Assembly: GCA_963738375.1 (NCBI GenBank)
Contig: CAVTWL010000006.1
Coordinates: forward strand, 310,001 to 374,000
Origin: Bog-159 sp963738375
GTDB lineage: Bacteria > Acidobacteriota > Terriglobia > Bryobacterales > Bryobacteraceae
Length of the DNA: 64,000 bases
Direction: 5' to 3'
Shown: positions 11,469 to 20,356 of the stretch, piece by piece
Layout of the letters: every line of letters starts with the position of its first letter
Numbering within the stretch: position 1 is the first letter of the stretch
Made by a program: the position numbers and the translations under genes
The notes under the pieces: model-generated
What the model was told of the DNA's origin: nothing
The model's input: only the letters and a program-made list of their open reading frames with translations
The model's database searches: none

Positions 11469-11519
11469 AACGCAAGCAGTATCACCTTTCGCGCGGATTC
11501 GCTACCATAACGAGAGCCG

Positions 11520-11932
11520 ATGCCCCCCGCCTTGACCGAAGTCCTTCAGTTCTTTTTTTTCGCGCTGACGTCTGTATTTTTCCTGGTCGACCGCATCGCC
11601 GCCATCCCCACTTTTCTCGCCATGGCAGGCGGTCACGACGCGTTACAGCGCCGTGACATGGCCAAACGCGCGGACATCACCTGCTTCGTTGTGCTCGCCG
11701 GAGTCGCCGCTGCGGGAAAGCCGATCTTCCGCCTCTTCGGCGTTACCCTGCCCGCCTTCAAAATCGCGGGCGGTGTGATCCTGCTGCTGACTGCCCTCGG
11801 TATGCTACGCGCCCGGTGTTCCGCGACCAAGGAAACCCCCGGCGAAGCGGAGGAAGGCGCCGTCAAGGAACACATAGGCATCATTCCGCTGGGCATTCCT
11901 ATGCTCGCGGGCCCCGGCGCCATCTCTACCGT
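11520..11932 (+). pseudogene. marC-family membrane protein, 5' part only (cut at an inversion breakpoint)
   Basis: The first ~138 residues are the N-terminal two thirds of a MarC/UPF0056 integral membrane protein: hydrophobic helices at about 9-24, 50-65 and 78-98, and the family signature IGIIPLGIPMLAGPGAIST. The frame then runs without a stop into an S9 peptidase C-terminal part. The missing MarC C-terminus is found on the opposite strand at 36324-36607. The join is at a CCGT shared by both sites. As it stands the protein lacks its last helices. MarC proteins have no firmly established function despite the original 'multiple antibiotic resistance' name. Confidence 0.8.
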
Positions 11933-12529
11933 TACGCCGCAAGGGCGCGGCATCCGCAAGCAGATCGTTCGCTACAAGCGTGAAGATGGCGTGCCTCTGT
12001 CGTTCACCTTGTACCTCCCGCCGGATTACAAAGAAGGCACCTGCCTCCCGACGATGTTCTGGGCCTATCCGCTCGAATGCAACGATGCGGATACCGCGGG
12101 GCAGGCCGGCGGATCGTCCGACCGTTTCACCCAGTTCGGCGGGGCGTCTCCGCACCTGTTGTTTCTACTCCACAGTTGGATCGTCATGGACTCCAAGGCG
12201 GCCATCGACAAAACCGTCGAACTGGGCGTCGCCGACCGCGCCCGCAGTGGGCGTGGGAAGGCATAGTGGGGCCTTCATGACCGCGAATCGGCTGGCTCAC
12301 TCCGATCTTTTCCACGCGGGAGTGGCCGAAAGCGGCGCCTACAATCGCACCCTAAACGCCATTCGGCTTCCAATCCGAGCGCGTGTACCAAGCCATTCGC
12401 GGCAATGGCTGCACCGTGCGCCTCGTCATGCTTCCGCTCGAATCGCATGGCTACGGCGCGCGCGAGTCCATCGAACACTTTCTCTGGGAAGAATTGAACT
12501 GGTTCGACAAATATCTAAAGCCGCAATGA
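11929..12529 (+). pseudogene. S9 (prolyl oligopeptidase-type glutamyl) peptidase, 3' part, decayed
   Basis: Beginning at the join, the frame encodes RGIRKQIVRYKREDG and a PLSFTLYLPPDYKEG segment typical of the start of the S9 hydrolase domain in acidobacterial glutamyl endopeptidases. It continues in pieces: KAAIDKTVELGVAD, then in another frame SGAFMTANRLAHSDLF and SGAYNRTL, then TVRLVMLPLESHGYGARES and WFDKYLKP to a TGA at 12527-12529. The nucleophile region is altered (GRHSGAF where GGHSYGAF is expected). Segments are missing around the catalytic core (after LLHSW and after PFGFQSER), so this is true gene decay and not only frameshift error. The N-terminal half is at 36604-37655 on the other strand. 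Confidence 0.8.
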
Positions 12530-14100
12530 AGCCGTTGCAAGCTATGTGCTTTCTGGCGCTGCTGAGCGTCGCCCGCGGCGCCGAACCGGTCCGGCTCGCA
12601 CCCCAACCGCAAAAGTTCCGTACTTTTTATGCGCTTGACGCACCCCAGGTTCCCGCGAAGCTAAGACAAGCCGCCGGTGAACCCAAAGCCGTCGCTTCCG
12701 ACGGCGCGGTTTGGACCGCCTGGCCACACGGTCTGACTCGCATGGATTTGCGCGCAGCCCCGCGCGACCGCAACCAATACTTCGCAGGCAAGCGCTATCT
12801 GCCGGACGATGACGTTCTGGCCCTCTACCCTGACGACGCCACCGGTATGTGGGTCCGGACCCGGACCGGCGTCTCACATATCGAACTCCGCATGATGACC
12901 ATGGCCGCCAAGGCTGAGCTATTCGAAGCGCGCATCCGCGCCCGCCACGACCGTCATGGCTTCGTTGCGACATCGAACCTGCTGAAGCCCGGCGATCTTT
13001 CCAGCAATCAAACCCGCGATGACGACAACGATGGCCTTTGGACTTCGATGTACGCCGCGGCGGAATGCTTTCGCTACGCGGTCACGCAGTCGCCCGAAGC
13101 ACTGGCTAACGCCACCCGTTCAATCGAAGCCGTCCTATTCCTCGAAGAAGTTGCCGGGAAACGCGGTTATCCCGCTCGCTCCTACATCGCAAAAGGAGAA
13201 CCCATGCCCCGCGATGGCGCCTGGCACTGGACAGCGGATCACAAGTATTACTGGAAAGGCGATACCAGTTCCGATGAAATCGTAGGACACTTCTTCCTGT
13301 ACGGTGTCGCTACCGACCTTCTCCCCGCCGGTCCTTTGAAGACCCATATCGCGGAAACCGCCGCCCGCATCATGGACCACATCATCGATCATGGCTACTA
13401 CCTGACGGAACCGGATGGCAAGCCCACCACGTGGGGACGCTGGTCGCCGTCTTACTTTCAGCAGGAGCCCGGCGATAGCTCCCTCAACAGCACGGAACTG
13501 CTCAGCTTCCTGAAAACGGCCGCGCATATTACGGGGAATCCTCGCTACAGCGCCGAATACCGCAAAGTCGCCATCGATCTCGGCTACGCTCACCGCACCA
13601 CCCGCTACAAGGAACTACAGGAAGAGCTGAATTACTCCGACGAAGAGTTGGCTCTGCTGTCGTTCTATAATCTGGTCCGCTATGAAAAAGACAAGCGCTT
13701 GCTGGACCAGTATTACCGTCCCGCTATTAGCGGCTGGTGGGAAAACATAAAGCGCGAAGAGTGTCCCCTTTGGGATTTCATTTATGCCGTAGCTCAACCC
13801 CGCGCGCCGGTCGATATGAAGGCCGCCGCGCGAACCTTGTATCGCATGCCAGTGGACACCATCGAATGGACAGTAGCAAATGCCGGCCGCCCCGGCATCG
13901 TTATGAGCGCCAATCCCGACCGCTTCAAACACACTCAGTCCCTGACCCTTCTTCCTCCCGACGAACGGCCTGTCATGAAATGGAATTCTAACCCCTTTGA
14001 GATCGGCGGCGGCGCTGGCGGCGGCTCCGAAGACGATGGCGCGGCGTTCCTACTCCCTTACTGGCTAGGCCGGTATCACGGTTATCTTCAGGGTGAGTAA
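12526..14100 (+). CDS. secreted hypothetical protein with a propeller-like N-terminus and helical-barrel C-terminus
   Basis: 524 residues with a signal peptide (MKPLQAMCFLALLSVARGAEP). Residues ~55-115 contain a segment reminiscent of two-component regulator propeller repeats (VWTAWPHGLTRMDL ... MWVRTRTGVSHIEL). The remainder, rich in Trp, Tyr and His (for example YYLTEPDGKPTTWGRWSP), looks like an alpha/alpha-toroid of the kind seen in glycan-active enzymes. The ATG at 12526 overlaps the stop of the decayed peptidase (ATGA); longer in-frame extension upstream is peptidase relic, not part of this gene. No catalytic residues can be assigned. It may act on polysaccharide with the adjacent GH44, but that rests on position only. 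Confidence 0.7.
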   Translation: MKPLQAMCFLALLSVARGAEPVRLAPQPQKFRTFYALDAPQVPAKLRQAAGEPKAVASDGAVWTAWPHGLTRMDLRAAPRDRNQYFAGKRYLPDDDVLALYPDDATGMWVRTRTGVSHIELRMMTMAAKAELFEARIRARHDRHGFVATSNLLKPGDLSSNQTRDDDNDGLWTSMYAAAECFRYAVTQSPEALANATRSIEAVLFLEEVAGKRGYPARSYIAKGEPMPRDGAWHWTADHKYYWKGDTSSDEIVGHFFLYGVATDLLPAGPLKTHIAETAARIMDHIIDHGYYLTEPDGKPTTWGRWSPSYFQQEPGDSSLNSTELLSFLKTAAHITGNPRYSAEYRKVAIDLGYAHRTTRYKELQEELNYSDEELALLSFYNLVRYEKDKRLLDQYYRPAISGWWENIKREECPLWDFIYAVAQPRAPVDMKAAARTLYRMPVDTIEWTVANAGRPGIVMSANPDRFKHTQSLTLLPPDERPVMKWNSNPFEIGGGAGGGSEDDGAAFLLPYWLGRYHGYLQGE

Positions 14101-14107
14101 GCCTGAT

Positions 14108-14136
14108 TTGACAGTTCCCCGCCTGCGGAGTACAGT
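14108..14136 (+). promoter_or_regulatory. sigma-70-type promoter of the GH44 gene
   Basis: A consensus -35 TTGACA at 14108-14113 is followed after exactly 17 bp by TACAGT at 14131-14136. The ATG of the GH44 gene is 21 bp further on at 14158, so the gene has its own promoter separate from the upstream toroid-like gene. Confidence 0.6.
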
Positions 14137-14157
14137 ACCATCAAGGGTACTAACTCG

Positions 14158-16754
14158 ATGTTAACCAAAGATAAGTTGTCGCTCGTAGTTATCGGCATCA
14201 TCTTCGGCGCGCAAGCCCTCTTAGCTCAGAACGCCCCGACTTATGTCGCAGTCGACGCAAAGGCAAACAACCACGCCATCAATCCGGATATCTATGGCCT
14301 GGCTTTTGCCGCGACCAGCGACCTGGTCACTTTGAACGCACCCCTCAACCGCAGCGGAGGAAATGCCGAAACCAGCTACAACTGGCAGCTCAACTCAGAC
14401 AATCGCGGCGCGGACTGGTATTTCGAGAGCATCGCCGATTCCAACTCCACGCCGGGCTATCGCGGCGACAATTTTATCAGCACCACCAAAGCCGCGGGGG
14501 TGGGAGCGCAGGCTCTGCTGACCATTCCCATGATCAACTACATAGGCGATCTGGGACCTCAGCGTTCCACGATCTGGTCGTTCTCACAAGCCAAATACGG
14601 CCCGCAAACGGGCTCGGACCCCTATAATCCCGACGCTGGCAACGGCATTAGCACCGCGCCCGGCAATCCGTATATCACCGGCAACAATCCCGCCGACGCC
14701 AGCACGCCCAACAGCCCCGCCATCCAGCAATCCTGGGTTCAGCACTTGATTAGTACCTGGGGCCTGGCGTCGGCCGGCGGCCTCAAATACTACCTCATGG
14801 ACAACGAGCCCTCCATCTGGTTCAGCACGCACCGCGATGTCCATCCGGTCGGCGCCGGTTACAACGAGATGTACAACGACTATATAACTTACGCCGCCAA
14901 CATTCGCGCCCTTGACCCGACCGCCACGATCGTCGGACCGGAAGAATGGGGCTGGTTGGCGCTATTCTACAGCGGCTACGACCAGCAGAACGGTGAAGGT
15001 CCTGGCTCCGACTATGTGACACACAACAACACTTACTATTATCCGTGGCTGATGCAACAACTGGCTGCTTATCAACAGACCACCGGCCAGCAGTTACTGG
15101 ATGTCTTGAGCGTCCATTACTACCCGCAAGACGGCTCGTTTAGCAATGACGATACGCTCGCCGCGCAATTGATTCGCAATCAGTCTACCCGCTCGCTCTG
15201 GGATCCGAACTACGTCGACCAGTCTTGGATCGCCACCGTCGGCATCGACAACGGTATCGTCGATCTCATTCCGAATCTGAAGAACTGGATCAAACAGTAT
15301 TATCCCGGCCTGAAACTTGCCGTCACCGAGTACAACTGGGGCGACGAACCCAACCTAAATGGCGCCACCACCCAAGCGGATGTCCTGGGCATCTTCGGCC
15401 GTCAGGGATTGGACATGGCCACCCGCTGGACCGTGCCCTTGAATCCGTCGCCCACCTATCTGGCGATGCAGATCTATCGGAACTACGACGGCAACCAGTC
15501 TACGTTCGGGCAAACCAGCGCCTATTCCGGTGTGGCCAATCCCGACGATGTCTCTTCGTTCGCCGCCGTCCGATCGGACAAAGCACTCACCGTGATGGTG
15601 ATCAACAAGCAGCAAGGCAGCACCCCGGTGTCAGTCAGTCTTGCGAACTTCGCCACCACCGGCACGGCGGAAGCCTGGCAGATTGCATCAGCCACCCAGA
15701 CTTCCATCACCGCCCTTGGCACCGTGCCCATTGCCAACAACTCGATCTCCGCCACTCTACCGTCGCAGAGCATCACTCTATTCGTAATCCCGGCCGGCAA
15801 CATCACCTCACTGCCCTCGGCTCCCACCGGCCTCGCGGCGGCCGTCGGCAACCAGACCGTCAACCTGACCTGGCAAGCTACCGGAGGCGCCACCAGCTAC
15901 ACCGTCAGCCGCGGCACTTCCAGCACCGGTCCGTTTACGAAAACCGGCACCGTCATCAGCCCCTCACCCGACCGCTTTCAAAGACAAAGGGCTCACCGAC
16001 GGAACGACATACTACTATGTGGTCTCGGGCACCAACACGGCTGGTACCAGCCCCAACTCCGCGCCACTGGCCGCCACGCCCATCGCGCCGCCCACCTTCA
16101 CATCCTCCGCCACCGCCTCGCCGAACCCCGTCACGCAAGGCGCCAGCACCACCGTCACCGCGAAAGTTTCTTGCACGGCCCGATCGCTCACCAACGGCAT
16201 CGTCCAGGTTGTGGTGCTCGATCCCAGTGGCAACACCGCCGCGACCCAGAACTTTACCGGCCAGAATTTTAAGAGTGGAACCTCACACAGCTATACGCTG
16301 AGTCTGCAGCCCGCTGTGGCAGGCGCGTACACCGTGGAGATCGGCGTCTTCAGTTCCACCTGGCAGCTATGGAATTGGAACGCATCGGCCGGAACCATCA
16401 CTGTCAATTCGTCGCTCACGTTCACTTCCGCAGCCACTCCCGTGCCCTCCACCTTCGCTGTCGGCGGATCGTCGAACATCTCGGCGACAGTCACCGAGAC
16501 CGGCTCGGCAGGGCTCAGCAACGCCATCGTCGAATTGCAGATCTTCAATCAATCCGGCGCCGCTGTCGCCACCACCTATTGGACCGGCCAGAACTTTTCC
16601 GCGTGGGCAGACCATCCCGTATTCCTATACCTGGGCGCCGGGCAACACCATTCCGGCGGGCGTCTACAGCGTGGACATCGGCGTGTTTAATTCCAACTGG
16701 TCGTATAACTATTACTGGAACGGCTCCGCCGCCCAGATTACGGTCACGCAGTAG
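14158..16754 (+). CDS. secreted GH44 endoglucanase/xyloglucanase with FN3 and tandem C-terminal beta modules (two frameshifts)
   Basis: Signal peptide (residues 1-23, cut near ALLAQ-NA), then a GH44 catalytic domain up to about residue 540. The acid/base Glu is E217 in DNEPSIW and the nucleophile E391 in VTEYNWG, both matching the family pattern. An FN3 module (LPSAPTGLAA...) follows near 555-640, then two related beta-sandwich modules of about 95 residues, each with a TGQNF and an EIGVF/DIGVF(x)S(x)W signature and probably carbohydrate-binding. The frame breaks at about 15961-15975, before AFKDKGLTDGTTYYY, and again at about 16605-16613, before TIPYSYTWAPG. All three frames together give about 865 residues ending at TAG 16752-16754. 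The enzyme cleaves beta-1,4-glucans such as xyloglucan or cellulose outside the cell; the breaks lie after the catalytic domain. Confidence 0.88.
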
Positions 16755-16768
16755 TCTGCGGCACAACG

Positions 16769-17551
16769 CTAGTCGCCGCGCACGGTGTGGCGGCGCATCC
16801 CCAGCGCCTTACCCGTGGCTTCGGCGACTTCCAGAATCACGGAGTGCAACTCCGGCGATCCCTTCGCCGCTTCCATGCGAATCGGCAGTGAGCTGAGAAA
16901 ACGTTGCAGAATCAGCTCTTTTTTCACGCCGATCACCGAGTCGTAAGGCCCCGTCATGCCCACATCGGTCTGATAACCGGTACCGCCCGGCAGAATCCGC
17001 GTGTCGGCCGTCGGCAGATGCGTGTGCGTACCGACCATGGCCGATACGCGCCCATCCAGATACCACCCCATCGCCATCTTCTCGCTGGTCACTTCCGCGT
17101 GAAAATCGACGAAGCGAACTTTCACCGCTGGATCCAGCTCACTCAGAATCTTGTCCGCCTTGCGGAAAGGGCAGTCCGTATCCGGCATGTAAGTGCGGCC
17201 TTGTAAGTTGATGACTGCGCACGGAACGCCATGTTTGCTGTTCACCACCACCACGCCGCGCCCCGGCGAGTCCCCCGGATAATTCGCCGGCCGCAGCAGC
17301 TTCGGCTGGCGGGCCAGATAATCGAAGATCTCCTTCTTGTCCCAAATGTGGTTGCCGGAGGTGAGGACGTCGACGCCCAGCGCGAACAACTCCTCGGCGA
17401 TGGAGGGAGTAATCCCAAATCCGCCCGCGGCATTCTCGCCATTGGCGATGGTCAAGTCGATTTCATTCGTCTGCTTAATATCCTGCAGATGATCGGCAAC
17501 GATATGGCGGCCCGGCGAGGCGAATATATCGCCGATGAAGAGAATGCGCAT
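16769..17551 (-). CDS. ymdB: YmdB-type metallophosphoesterase (TIGR00282 family)
   Basis: 260 residues, the full family length. All metal-site motifs are present: GDIFASPGR at 7-15, NGENAAGGFG near 37, SGNHIWDKKE near 65, DFHAEVTSEKMAMG near 149 and GTHTHLPTAD near 173. Bacillus YmdB is a 2',3'-cyclic-nucleotide phosphodiesterase affecting biofilm and motility decisions and is often encoded near rny; no rny is seen here. Cytoplasmic, without a signal peptide. It converges on the GH44 gene with a 14-bp gap. Confidence 0.9.
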   Translation of the reverse strand: MRILFIGDIFASPGRHIVADHLQDIKQTNEIDLTIANGENAAGGFGITPSIAEELFALGVDVLTSGNHIWDKKEIFDYLARQPKLLRPANYPGDSPGRGVVVVNSKHGVPCAVINLQGRTYMPDTDCPFRKADKILSELDPAVKVRFVDFHAEVTSEKMAMGWYLDGRVSAMVGTHTHLPTADTRILPGGTGYQTDVGMTGPYDSVIGVKKELILQRFLSSLPIRMEAAKGSPELHSVILEVAEATGKALGMRRHTVRGD

Positions 17552-17594
17552 GCGAGTAAACAGCTACCGTAGCACCGCGCATGCGCTGCCCGCG

Positions 17595-18113
17595 CTACTT
17601 GCTGGTGTCGCCTGTTTTCGCCGCCGCGGACCCGACTTCCTTGCTGTTGGCCGTGGCCGGCTCCTGGCCGTAATTCTCGCGCACCACGAGCGATTGATCG
17701 GAATAAAAGGTACGCGATCCCGTCGACCCGAAGGATACAGGCACCGCCGAAATGGTATATCCCGTCGGTGTGCCTGCCAAGGTGAACTTGTATCCCTGTT
17801 TCTCGCCCGCCGCCATGTCCGACGAGATCAAATTCGCAGAAGAAGCGTTATCCGTGCCGCTAGCCGGGGGGCCCAGTTCCGTCAGAGTCTGCGCGAACCG
17901 GCCGAACTGCGAATTGTACTGCACCTGCGCCGTGTTCAGCGTCTGAATTGCCTTAAGCGCCGCCGTTTCCTGCGCATACATGCGTGCTTTATTCAATTTC
18001 GGCAAGGCTACCGTCACAATGATGAGGATGATCGCAATCACGATCAGCAACTCAATGAGCGAAAACCCTTTCTGCTGGCGACGACGCATAGAACGCACTC
18101 CTATCTTCTCCAT
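17595..18113 (-). CDS. type IV pilin-like pseudopilin
   Basis: An N-terminal prepilin signature, QQKG-FSLIELLIVIAIILIIV, with the G-F cleavage site and Glu at position +5 of the mature protein, followed by a single hydrophobic helix and a helical stalk containing AALKAIQTLNTAQVQY. This is the pattern of GspG/PilA-like major pseudopilins in acidobacteria. The likely start is the ATG at 18089 (MRRRQQKG), eight codons inside the longest frame. A prepilin peptidase would process it in the inner membrane. The T2SS-like genes at 42-48 kb are plausible partners but are not linked. Confidence 0.9.
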   Translation of the reverse strand: MEKIGVRSMRRRQQKGFSLIELLIVIAIILIIVTVALPKLNKARMYAQETAALKAIQTLNTAQVQYNSQFGRFAQTLTELGPPASGTDNASSANLISSDMAAGEKQGYKFTLAGTPTGYTISAVPVSFGSTGSRTFYSDQSLVVRENYGQEPATANSKEVGSAAAKTGDTSK

Positions 18114-18134
18114 TGTATGACGTATGTTCCCGTC

Positions 18135-18950
18135 TCAGCGTGCAGGTTGCTGACCGAAACCCGACTTCACTAACCCGTCGATCGCCCGCAGCTTCCGCCA
18201 CAATTCACCCAGCAAATCCAGTCGCAGCGCGTTTGCCCCGTCCGACAAAGCCCGCTCCGGAACGTCGTGTACCTCCACGAACAGACCGTCGATACCCGTC
18301 GCCACCGCCGCTCGCGACAGCGTCTCGATAAACTGCGGCTGCCCGTCCGATGCCGCTCCGCCCCCGCTCGGCAGTTGCACGCTGTGCGTGGCGTCGAAGA
18401 TCACCGGCCAACCCGTATCCCGCATGATCTTGAGACCCCGCATGTCCACGACCAGGTTGTGATATCCAAACGACGCGCCGCGCTCGGTTAGCAGCACCTG
18501 CGAATTGCCCGTCGATGCCACCTTTTCCGCCATTCGCCCCATATCCTCCGGCGCGACAAACTGCCCTTTCTTGATATTGATCATTCGCCCAGTCCGGCCT
18601 GCTTCCAGCAGTAAATCGGTCTGCCGGCAAAGGAACGCCGGAATCTGCAGGATATCGGCGACCTCCGCTACCGGCTCCGCCTGTGAAGGCTCGTGAATGT
18701 CGGTCAAAATCGTATGCCCGGCCCGCTTCACGTTCGCCAGAATCCGCAAGCCTTCCTTCAGCCCTGGCCCGCGGTAACCGCTCAAGCTGGTGCGATTCGC
18801 CTTATCGAAGGACGCCTTGAACACAAAGGGCCCTACGATCTCGCCGATCGCCTGCGCCATCCGGTGTACGTGTTCTTCCGATTCGATTACGCAAGGTCCG
18901 GCGATCGGCACCAAAGGCTGGCCGCCTCCAAATTGGGAAAATTCAATCAT
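18135..18950 (-). CDS. kdsA: 3-deoxy-8-phosphooctulonate synthase (KDO8P synthase)
   Basis: 271 residues, normal length. It condenses phosphoenolpyruvate with arabinose-5-phosphate in KDO synthesis for lipopolysaccharide. The conserved motifs FKASFDKANRTS, LTDIHE, IPAFLCRQTDLL, NIKKGQF, ERGASFGYHNLVVDMR and FDATHSVQLP are intact. Cys20 in AGPCVIES marks the metal-dependent class II form (class I enzymes have Asn there). It lies 2 bp downstream of the ThiF/MoeB gene and is probably co-transcribed with it; other KDO genes are not in the window. Confidence 0.96.
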   Translation of the reverse strand: MIEFSQFGGGQPLVPIAGPCVIESEEHVHRMAQAIGEIVGPFVFKASFDKANRTSLSGYRGPGLKEGLRILANVKRAGHTILTDIHEPSQAEPVAEVADILQIPAFLCRQTDLLLEAGRTGRMINIKKGQFVAPEDMGRMAEKVASTGNSQVLLTERGASFGYHNLVVDMRGLKIMRDTGWPVIFDATHSVQLPSGGGAASDGQPQFIETLSRAAVATGIDGLFVEVHDVPERALSDGANALRLDLLGELWRKLRAIDGLVKSGFGQQPAR

Positions 18951-18952
18951 GA

Positions 18953-19981
18953 TTATCCGCCAATAAATCGCGCGTACAGGCTGCGCGCCACGCCTATATC
19001 CGTCGTACCCTTCACGATCGCACGGCCGTCCGGAAAGATCGTCATTTCATACTGCCCGGTGAAAAACCGCAGCGCGAACTCGTTGGCGCGTACTTCCCCC
19101 AGCGGCGCAAGCGCGACCCGAAGCGCCGCCAAATCCAGCGGACGCCGGCGTTCGTGGATCTGTACCGCATTGCGTCCGCAAAGGCTCACCGGAGCGCGCC
19201 GCCGTCCTTCCAGATATTCGAAATCGCGCACCCCGCAAGCCGGGCAATCCGGATATGGCGGTCGTTCTTCCATCTGCCGGATGGCGCCCGACCACACGTC
19301 CATCGTCGTCAGCCGCGCTTGCACCGCATCGACCCGCCCGGCCAGGATTTTCAGGGCATCCGCCGTCTGCCAAGCCGCGATCGCCGCCGTAATCGAGTTC
19401 AACACGCCCGCCGTCTCGCAAGTTGGCTGCGCGCCCGCAGGGGGCTCGGGATAGACACACCGCAGGCACGCCGAGCGGCCCGGAATTACCGGCATGGTCA
19501 GGCCATAGCTGCCCACCGCCGCGCCGTAAATCCATGGAATCCCGCGGCTCAGCGCAAAATCATTCACCAGGTAGCGCGTTTCGAAATTGTCCGTGCCGTC
19601 CACAATCACCTGCGCCTCGCCCAGCAGTTCTTCGATGTTCTCCGGCGTCAGGTCCGCCACCACCCCGTTCACCCGCACGCCCGAATTGATCCGCCCGATG
19701 CGCAGCGCAGCCGCTGCCGCCTTGGGCATACCGTCCGCCGCGTCCGCCTCCTCGAAAAGCCACTGTCGCTGCAGGTTGCTCGCCTCCACGTAATCCCGAT
19801 CTACGATGGTTAGCCGTCCCACGCCCGCGCGCGCCAGCGCTGCCGCTTGCAACGTGCCCAACGCTCCGCAACCGGCGATCGCCGCGTGCGACCGCAATAG
19901 CCGCTCCTGACCCTGTTCGCCTAGCTCCGCGAACAGAATCTGGCGTGAATAGCGTTCTTTTTCCCCGGCAGTCATCGGCAA
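18953..19981 (-). CDS. ThiF/MoeB/HesA-family adenylyltransferase
   Basis: 342 residues. An E1-like Rossmann domain with the ATP-binding GCGALGTLQAAALARAG (about 38-54) and VDRDYVEASNLQRQ motifs, the DGTDNFETRYLVND segment, and two Cys pairs (CLRC near 173 and CPAC near 246) expected to hold zinc. Such enzymes adenylate the C-terminal glycine of a ubiquitin-like sulfur carrier (ThiS or MoaD). The C-terminal ~90 residues (from about LCGRNAVQIHERR) look like a small added domain instead of a rhodanese. Which carrier it serves cannot be told: no thiS or moaD is nearby. Confidence 0.88.
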   Translation of the reverse strand: MPMTAGEKERYSRQILFAELGEQGQERLLRSHAAIAGCGALGTLQAAALARAGVGRLTIVDRDYVEASNLQRQWLFEEADAADGMPKAAAAALRIGRINSGVRVNGVVADLTPENIEELLGEAQVIVDGTDNFETRYLVNDFALSRGIPWIYGAAVGSYGLTMPVIPGRSACLRCVYPEPPAGAQPTCETAGVLNSITAAIAAWQTADALKILAGRVDAVQARLTTMDVWSGAIRQMEERPPYPDCPACGVRDFEYLEGRRRAPVSLCGRNAVQIHERRRPLDLAALRVALAPLGEVRANEFALRFFTGQYEMTIFPDGRAIVKGTTDIGVARSLYARFIGG

Positions 19982-20004
19982 TCAAATGGTAACAAGCGGC
20001 GCTC

Positions 20005-20355
20005 TTGGCCACCCGCCAAAAACACGGCTTCTCCGCGGCCCAACTTGCCCAGCACACCGGCATCAGCCGCCAGGCCATCTCCGCCAGCGAAGCCGGCAGC
20101 TACATGCCCAATCCCGCGGCCGGCTTGTTTGTGCCGAACATCCAGGTGACGGTAGAAGCATCAACACTCCGATCCCCGCCCGCGAACAGGTCGAACTACG
20201 ACCCATGCCGAAGGCGCACTGCGAACGCATGCGAATCTGTCGCGTCCCGCATTTCACGGCGAATGCGATCTGGCCCCGCACCCCTGGTAGAGGGATGGCG
20301 AACTCGAAGGCCTGGGCGGCACGACACCAGCACTTCCGGTAATCTGGTGCTCTGA
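20005..20355 (+). pseudogene. relic of an XRE-type helix-turn-helix regulator
   Basis: The first ~50 residues (RQKHGFSAAQLAQHTGISRQ, then SEAGSYMPNP) are a clear XRE HTH of the kind found at the start of HTH plus periplasmic-binding-protein regulators. After the VTVEAS segment the sequence loses all family resemblance and becomes Arg/Pro/Ser-rich. No credible start codon or ribosome site precedes the HTH. Probably a truncated, decaying gene between the ThiF gene and the sigma-54 activator. Confidence 0.5.
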
Positions 20356-20356
20356 A

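Noticed and set aside
11520..12266. A genuine MarC-peptidase fusion protein
   Set aside because: The peptidase part is incomplete and decayed, and the exact missing parts of both genes occur together on the opposite strand at 36.3-37.7 kb, so a rearrangement explains it better than a functional fusion.
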